Of a stretch of 11,633 bases of DNA, positions 8,010 through 11,633 are shown in pieces (positions within the stretch are counted from its first letter, which is position 1; each line of letters begins with the position of its first letter). The position numbers were made by a program, and so were the translations under genes. Below the pieces are notes generated by a model that worked only from the letters and a program-made list of their open reading frames with translations, made no database searches and was not told where the DNA came from. The DNA comes from Phenylobacterium sp. (lineage in GTDB: Bacteria; Pseudomonadota; Alphaproteobacteria; Caulobacterales; Caulobacteraceae): contig JANXXA010000362.1 of assembly GCA_025350885.1 (NCBI GenBank), positions 1-11,633 of the forward strand, written 5' to 3'.

Positions 8010-8105
8010 CTAGATTTCCGGCGGGCCATTCGGGTCCGTCTTCAATGAGGAAGAGGCCGCAAGCGCTGCCGATGGATGCAGGTCTGCCGGTGAATTCTTG
8101 GTCAT
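8010..8105 (-). CDS. Possible 31-residue small ORF between the two sigma modules
   Basis: The frame starts with ATG at 8103-8105, which overlaps the stop of the 102-residue membrane-protein gene by four bases (ATGA). It ends at 8010, leaving 15 bases before the next gene. The peptide (MTKNSPADLHPSAALAASSS and a short polar tail) has no helix, signal or motif I recognise. The only ribosome-binding hint is a weak GGAA three bases upstream. It may be translated by coupling, serve only to carry ribosomes across the gap, or be a chance ORF. Confidence 0.3.
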   Translation of the reverse strand: MTKNSPADLHPSAALAASSSLKTDPNGPPEI

Positions 8106-8410
8106 GATTCCAGGTCGGCCACCGAAGCCGGCTGGCCGCTGGCAATCTGCTGAATGCAGAAAGCGACTGTCATCGCCCCCGCGAGCGGCGCCAGCCCCTG
8201 TGACAACGACACCAGCACGGGTTGCAGCACGGGCCACAGCGCCCACAGCGCGCCGGCGGCCAGAACGCTGGCGCCACAGAGCAACGCCACGTCTTCCTGG
8301 AAACGCCTGAGCATGACTCCTTCCATCACCGCCGTCGAAAAGACGGCGTCCCGGGCGTTCGGCGCATCAGAAGCAAACAGTCCCCTCAGGCGATCATCGG
8401 CGTGCGTCAT
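8102..8410 (-). CDS. Small two-helix membrane protein, putative regulator of ECF sigma factor 2
   Basis: This 102-residue protein has a 40-residue cytoplasmic N-terminus and two hydrophobic helices (about 41-61 and 64-88). The N-terminus carries DRLRGLFASDAPNARDAVF and then AVMEGVMLRRF. I recall an LFA...ARDxxF...VMExxxRR pattern in small alphaproteobacterial proteins encoded next to ECF sigmas, but this is from memory. The ATG at 8408-8410 is preceded by GGGAG with a 6-base spacing and overlaps the 3' end of the sigma gene by 17 bases. There is no zinc anti-sigma motif. It is the counterpart of the 125-residue protein at 6623-7000. A role as anti-sigma or membrane tether is inferred from gene order and the shared motif. 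Confidence 0.75.
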   Translation of the reverse strand: MTHADDRLRGLFASDAPNARDAVFSTAVMEGVMLRRFQEDVALLCGASVLAAGALWALWPVLQPVLVSLSQGLAPLAGAMTVAFCIQQIASGQPASVADLES

Positions 8411-8936
8411 CGATTACTCCCAACGCTTGCAGCAGCCGCGCGCGGCCCCGCGCGACATGGCTCTTCACGGTTCCCAGCGGCAAGCCCAGCGCCTCGGCCG
8501 CCTCTGCATGGCTGAAGTCGGCCGCCAGACACAGCGCCACGCAGGCGCGCTGATCAGCCGGCAGCTCGGCCATCGCGCGGTCGAGCGCCAACCGGTCCTC
8601 CGCCGAGGCCTGCGAGCCCGGGGGTCGCTCAGCCTCATAGAGCGCGTCGCGACTTCGCGCACGGGCGCGGGACCGAAGCGCGGTAAGGTGCTTGTTGTAG
8701 CCGATCCCGCACAGCCAGGCCCGAACGCTCGCGCCAACCTTCAGGCGCCCGATCCGCGACCAGGCCGCCAGGAAGGTCTCCTGCGCCAGGTCGTCGGCTG
8801 CGGCCCAGTCGCCGCAGGTGCGCCGCAGGAACGCTCGCAACGCCTGTTGATGCCGCTCCACGAGCCGCGAGAACGCTTCCGTCGACCCGCCCTGCGCGGC
8901 GGCGACGAGCGCTTCATCGAGGCTCGCCGGGCTCAT
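8394..8936 (-). CDS. ECF-family RNA polymerase sigma factor (copy 2)
   Basis: This 180-residue ECF sigma starts at the ATG at 8934-8936, which overlaps the stop of the upstream membrane-protein gene (ATGA). A longer reading from 9107 only runs antiparallel-free through that upstream gene in another frame and is rejected. Region 2 (about 18-90) includes ADDLAQETFLAAWSRI (47-62). Region 4 (about 112-172) includes FSHAEAAEALGLPLGTVKSH (141-160). MSPASLDEALVAAAQGGSTE is a normal ECF N-terminus. It is more compact than copy 1 and has a shorter linker between regions 2 and 4. It is probably translated by coupling from the gene before it, since only a weak GGGA lies near the start. Target promoters are unknown. 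Confidence 0.92.
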   Translation of the reverse strand: MSPASLDEALVAAAQGGSTEAFSRLVERHQQALRAFLRRTCGDWAAADDLAQETFLAAWSRIGRLKVGASVRAWLCGIGYNKHLTALRSRARARSRDALYEAERPPGSQASAEDRLALDRAMAELPADQRACVALCLAADFSHAEAAEALGLPLGTVKSHVARGRARLLQALGVIDDARR

Positions 8937-9427
8937 TTGTCCCGGAAACGGGAAGACAGGATGGCGATCATCAGATTGCCCGCCGCAACTATCGTCATGA
9001 CAATCGCCACCAGGCGGAACGGCCCTTCGACGCCGGGCCAGTCCGCATATTCGGACGCCCACCAGAACCCACCGGCCACTGCGGCCGAGACGATGGCGCT
9101 GCGCCACTGCCAGTAGGGACCCCAGCGGTAGTAGCCGCGCCAGGCGCGCCGCATATAGCGGCGATGGCTCCGGTAGCCGTAGCCCCCATAGCCCGAACCC
9201 CGATAGTCCGGCCCGCGATAGTCTGGCGGCGGCGGCTCATCCTGCGCCTCCTCGCGCACCTGCCGCATCAGCTCAGGCGGAACTTCTTTGCCCTGGGCCG
9301 CGAAGGTGCGGATCAGGTCCAGATGATCGCGGCTGCGGCGATAGGCCAGCCACCGGTCCCAGGCCCCGAACACGAATGCCCCGATCGGAAACAACAGCCA
9401 CCAGTAGCCGCGGAAAAAGTCTTCCAT
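8933..9427 (-). CDS. Three-helix membrane protein with Tyr/Arg/Gly-rich loop (module 2, DUF6249-like)
   Basis: This 164-residue protein heads the sigma cluster. The ATG at 9425-9427 has GAGGGAG about 9 bases upstream. Helices lie at about 8-25, 110-126 and 137-157, the same topology as the 130-residue protein at 7602-7994. The cytoplasmic segment holds DLIRTFAAQGKEVPPELM (37-54) with R40, G46, P50 and E52 matching that protein residue for residue. Between the motif and helix 2 lies an unusual low-complexity loop (about 65-109) rich in Tyr, Arg, Gly and Trp, with two DYRG units and many aromatic residues. The other copy has a short Pro/Ser linker there instead. Function is not known. Its stop overlaps the sigma start by four bases. 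Confidence 0.8.
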   Translation of the reverse strand: MEDFFRGYWWLLFPIGAFVFGAWDRWLAYRRSRDHLDLIRTFAAQGKEVPPELMRQVREEAQDEPPPPDYRGPDYRGSGYGGYGYRSHRRYMRRAWRGYYRWGPYWQWRSAIVSAAVAGGFWWASEYADWPGVEGPFRLVAIVMTIVAAGNLMIAILSSRFRDK

Positions 9428-9528
9428 GAACTTGAGCTCCCTCGATCCCAGCGGCCAGCATCGAGCCGATCGCCTTTGCCCCTAGTTGCCGCCGTCCAGC
9501 CGATCGGATGCATCGACGGTATGCGCGG

Positions 9529-9900
9529 TCACCGCGCCTCGAACAGCTCCACCACATTGCCCGCCGGGTCCTGGCAAAGGATCTGACGGCCGCCGGGGCC
9601 TTCGACGATCTCATTGCGAAACCGCACACCCTCGCCGCGCAGGCGTTCGACGAGGTCGGGCAGGTCTTCGACGCTCAGCACGAAACGCCCCCAACCGCCG
9701 GGCGCCGGCTGCGCGCCGTCAGCCATCGGCCGCGAGGCCGAGGCCATCGGCCCAGCCACCCACAGGCGCAGGTCGTCGCGCCGCAGGATGGCCATGGCCG
9801 GCCCGAACTGCTGCTCAAGGGCGAACCCGAGCCTGCCCGTGTAGAAGGCCACCGCCGCGTCCACGTCATCGACGATATAGCGCACCTGGGCCATGGTCAT
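9529..9900 (-). CDS. VOC-superfamily (glyoxalase/bleomycin-resistance fold) protein
   Basis: This 123-residue single-domain protein has the paired beta-alpha-beta-beta-beta pattern of the VOC fold: VRYIVDDVDAAVAFYTGRLG at the N-terminus, RFVLSVEDLPDLVERLRGEG in the second half, and DPAGNVVELFEAR at the end. The C-terminal metal-ligand Glu is present (VELFE). The His usually found in the first strand is not: the strand reads VRYIV. A classical glyoxalase I activity is therefore doubtful, and a binding or non-metal role is possible. The start ATG overlaps the stop of the YffB-like gene (ATGA), so the two are probably co-translated. The substrate is unknown. Confidence 0.85.
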   Translation of the reverse strand: MTMAQVRYIVDDVDAAVAFYTGRLGFALEQQFGPAMAILRRDDLRLWVAGPMASASRPMADGAQPAPGGWGRFVLSVEDLPDLVERLRGEGVRFRNEIVEGPGGRQILCQDPAGNVVELFEAR

Positions 9901-10244
9901 CCGAACCTCGCGGCATAGATGTCGGGCTTGAAGCCGACCGTCAGGGCGCCGTCGCCGTCGAGCACCGGTCGCTTGACCATCGAGGGCTGGGCCAGCATCA
10001 GGCCGATGGCCTTGCCGGCGCTGAGGCCGCTCTTGTCGTTGTCGGGCAGCTTGCGGAACGTCGTGCCGGTCCGATTGAGCAAGACCTCCCAGCCGACCCG
10101 CCGCACCCAGTCTTCCAGCACGCCGCGATCAAGCCCCAGGGTCTTGTAGTCATGGAACACGTACGCCACGCCGCGCCGGTCCAGCCAGGCGCGAGCCTTC
10201 TGCATCGTATCGCAGGCCTTGATCCCATAGAGCGTCGCGGTCAT
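9897..10244 (-). CDS. ArsC/Spx-superfamily thioredoxin-fold protein, YffB type
   Basis: This 115-residue protein has the arsenate-reductase-like thioredoxin fold. LYGIKACDTMQKARAWL at the N-terminus carries a single active-site Cys11. NRTGTTFRKL (57-66) and PSMVKRPV (87-94, with the cis-Pro region) are standard landmarks. GIKxCDT is the hallmark of the YffB branch, which is annotated as a thiol reductase of uncertain substrate and not a proven arsenate reductase. The ATG at 10242-10244 was chosen to match the family N-terminus. An alternative TTG at 10298 adds 18 Pro-rich residues and overlaps the stop of the upstream gene (TTGA), so coupling from there is conceivable. The stop overlaps the VOC gene start. 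Confidence 0.88.
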   Translation of the reverse strand: MTATLYGIKACDTMQKARAWLDRRGVAYVFHDYKTLGLDRGVLEDWVRRVGWEVLLNRTGTTFRKLPDNDKSGLSAGKAIGLMLAQPSMVKRPVLDGDGALTVGFKPDIYAARFG

Positions 10245-10294
10245 CGGCCCATCAAGGCGCGGATCGGGCGGCGGTTCAAGCTCCGGGCGCCGGG

Positions 10295-10894
10295 TCAATC
10301 CGCGTTGAGATCTTCGTCAACCCCGGGCAGATCAAGCGCCGAACGGAGCCAGCCGGTATCGCGTCGGTACAACATGGCATGGGCGGCCGGCGCCAGAAGG
10401 TCGGCGCGCGGCGTGAACTCCGCAATGCGCTTGTTGAAAGGGGTTTCGCCACACCCCGGAACCAGGCAGGCGGGCTTTCCCTTCGGGCACTGGTTGAAGG
10501 AACAGAGCCGCCCAAGATAGCGGTCGCTTTCCGGTTCGAACAGGAACACATCCAGGTGCGAGGTCGCCAAGCTCACGCCGGCGCCCGCCTCGAACGCCAG
10601 GCGCAGGGCGCGCTCACCAGCTCGACGCAACGCCCCGAGGCGATGCTGCGACTCGATCCACAGGGCCAGGTCGAGGTCGCCGCATTCGTGCCAGACTTCG
10701 ATGCCCTCCCGGCGAAACTCCCTGAACCGTGGAACCTCCTTCCACAAGGGCTTGGCCACCGAGCCGATCACCGCGATCGCCCAGACTTCGGGAAAGGTCA
10801 TCCAGGCCTGCGTCACAACATCGGCGGCCTGTCGAAACTGACGCTGGCGCTCCAGAAGATACCGGTTCTGTTCGTAGATTGCCCGCCGCCGCAA
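10295..10894 (-). CDS. Nucleotidyltransferase-fold protein with a four-cysteine cluster
   Basis: This 199-residue uncharacterised protein appears to be a minimal nucleotidyltransferase. GS at 44-45 (AVIGSVAKPLW), D73 and D75 in CGDLDLALW, and D115 in HLDVFLFEP form the GS...DxD...D pattern of the Pol-beta-like superfamily. After it come C131, C136, C143 and C148 (LCSFNQCPKG then PACLVPGCG), a C-x4-C-x6-C-x4-C set that could bind zinc or an iron-sulphur cluster. The start is TTG (10892-10894), one base after the stop of the upstream gene and 7 bases after GGAG. No in-frame ATG is available nearby. Whether it modifies RNA, protein or a small molecule cannot be told. No HEPN partner or restriction gene is adjacent. 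Confidence 0.72.
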   Translation of the reverse strand: MRRRAIYEQNRYLLERQRQFRQAADVVTQAWMTFPEVWAIAVIGSVAKPLWKEVPRFREFRREGIEVWHECGDLDLALWIESQHRLGALRRAGERALRLAFEAGAGVSLATSHLDVFLFEPESDRYLGRLCSFNQCPKGKPACLVPGCGETPFNKRIAEFTPRADLLAPAAHAMLYRRDTGWLRSALDLPGVDEDLNAD

Positions 10895-10895
10895 T

Positions 10896-11249
10896 TCATC
10901 GCTCCAGGAGTTTCATGAAGTTGCGCCTGCCCCCGAAGCGCACCTGCAACGCCGCGAAATGAGCCGCCTGCGCCGCCGTCGTACTTAAGGCGGCCAGGTA
11001 TTTGCTTCCCCGCCACTTGCCGAAGTTATCGATCGGATAGTTGAACGAGGTCGGGCGGACCTCGGGCAGGAACCGGGGTTTCAAAGTCACCTCGATGAAG
11101 CGCCCGCACGCGGCGGCGATCTCGGCCCGCTCCTGCGCCGTGAGCGCCCTGACCCTCACCCATCTGCGTTGCGATCGCGCCAACCGGCTCCTCCCGATGC
11201 CCGTCGACAGCCGTCCGCCCAGAGCGGGGCGCGACCCGTCGTCCTTCAT
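10896..11249 (-). CDS. Conserved-looking small protein of unknown function
   Basis: The protein has 117 residues if started at the ATG 11247-11249, which has GGGGTGAG 4 to 8 bases upstream. A longer GTG-started reading from 11360 adds 37 low-complexity residues. The middle part, RVRALTAQERAEIAAAC followed by FIEVTLKPRFLP and NYPIDNFGKWRGSKY, looks strongly conserved and reminds me of small proteobacterial hypothetical proteins, but I cannot name the family with certainty. The C-terminal ~35 residues (Ala-rich, ending RRNFMKLLER) are different in character. The gene ends one base before the TTG of the nucleotidyltransferase gene, so the two are almost surely co-expressed. No signal peptide or membrane helix is seen. 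Confidence 0.6.
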   Translation of the reverse strand: MKDDGSRPALGGRLSTGIGRSRLARSQRRWVRVRALTAQERAEIAAACGRFIEVTLKPRFLPEVRPTSFNYPIDNFGKWRGSKYLAALSTTAAQAAHFAALQVRFGGRRNFMKLLER

Positions 11250-11384
11250 CGATCTCACCCCGTTGTCGCGACTCTGTCGAGCGCGTTGTCCAGGTCGAGT
11301 TCCCATCGCCTCGTGACAGCCCGCAACTTGGCGCTCACTGAGCCATCCAGCGCCAGACACCCGGCCGCCGCCGGTGGTCTTCGG

Positions 11385-11633
11385 TCACTCCCACTCAATC
11401 GTCCCCGGCGGCTTGGAGGTCACGTCGTAGACCACGCGGTTGACGCCGCGGACCTCATTGATGATGCGGGTGGCGCAGCGGCCGAGGACGTTCCAGGGGA
11501 ATTCGAAGAAGTCGGCGGTCATGCCGTCGGTAGAGGTGACGGCGCGCAGGGCCAGTACGTCTTCGTAGGTGCGCGCGTCCCCCATGACCCCGACGGTTTT
11601 GACGGGCAGGAGCACCGCGAAGGCCTGCCAGAT
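11385..11633 (-). CDS. guaA: GMP synthase GuaA, C-terminal end (5' truncated by window)
   Basis: These are the last 82 codons of the glutamine-hydrolysing GMP synthase, which converts XMP to GMP in the cytoplasm. The frame is open to the window edge and begins [19 protein letters not shown], followed by [12 protein letters not shown], the signature of the C-terminal dimerisation domain. TADFFEFPW and the terminal PPGTIEWE before the stop at 11385 are equally diagnostic. About 135 bases separate it from the next gene on the same strand. I see no clear terminator hairpin with a T-run there, so read-through into the small-gene operon is possible. Confidence 0.97.
   Translation of the reverse strand: MWQAFAVLLPVKTVGVMGDARTYEDVLALRAVTSTDGMTADFFEFPWNVLGRCATRIINEVRGVNRVVYDVTSKPPGTIEWE

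Noticed and set aside
8154..9116. 320-codon plus-strand frame opposite ECF sigma 2 and its neighbours
   Set aside because: It lies antisense across three linked genes that carry real motifs and good ribosome sites, and it has shadow-like Arg/Ala/Ser composition.
9486..10520. 344-codon plus-strand frame opposite the VOC and YffB-like genes
   Set aside because: It has Arg/Pro/Ser-rich low-complexity composition and is antisense to recognisable genes.
11255..11338. 27-codon GTG-started minus-strand frame just after guaA (MSAKLRAVTRRWELDLD...)
   Set aside because: Third-position GC is high and it ends close to the next gene's start, but it is too short, has only a weak ribosome site, and shows no motif. 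It is left as a possible small ORF without support.
11250..11384. Search for a terminator after guaA
   Set aside because: GC-rich partial palindromes occur but no stable stem followed by a T-run on the minus strand was found.

Overview
The window is GC-rich, densely packed chromosomal DNA from an alphaproteobacterium. Caulobacterales (Caulobacter/Phenylobacterium-like) is the best guess. This rests on the linkage of purF, an SDR gene and der-bamB-yfgM, on two promoter-like sites that fit the Caulobacter housekeeping consensus (TTGACGS, 10-14 nt, GCTANAWC), and on an intergenic inverted repeat of a style I associate with this order. The genus is not proven. Both ends cut a core purine gene: purF at the left (plus strand) and guaA at the right (minus strand).

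Layout. 1-308: 3' end of purF (+). 309-498: a large imperfect inverted repeat. 499-1500: a YfeH/SLC10A7-type transporter (+). 1424-1900: a DoxX-like membrane protein (-) that overlaps the transporter tail to tail. 2021-2782: a short-chain dehydrogenase (+), possibly on a leaderless transcript. 2727-6512 (-): yfgM, bamB and der, the conserved outer-membrane-assembly and ribosome-GTPase cluster, with a likely promoter at 6560-6586. 6623-9427 (-): a run of six genes, plus a possible 31-codon ORF, made of two tandem copies of one three-gene module. 9529-11249 (-): a compact group of four small genes (unknown protein, nucleotidyltransferase-like protein with a four-cysteine cluster, YffB/ArsC-like protein, VOC protein). 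11385-11633: 3' end of guaA (-).

The most interesting part is 6623-9427. Each module has, in the order of transcription, a three-helix membrane protein of DUF6249 type, an ECF sigma factor, and a small two-helix membrane protein with a short cytoplasmic N-terminus. The corresponding members of the two modules look paralogous. The first proteins share R40, G46, P50 and E52 at identical residue numbers. The sigma factors share the region 4 helix-turn-helix sequence. The third proteins share an RLxxLFA...DAxF...V motif just before their first helix. No zinc anti-sigma motif (HxxxCxxC) is visible. I infer two membrane-controlled sigma switches, in which the flanking membrane proteins sense or sequester, arranged head to tail and probably co-transcribed.

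The remaining genes are mostly housekeeping. YfgM and BamB act at the inner and outer membrane in envelope protein export and assembly, Der acts in 50S ribosome maturation, and PurF and GuaA act in purine synthesis. No tRNA, rRNA, CRISPR array, insertion sequence or phage gene was seen. No gene-free stretch exceeds 300 bases.
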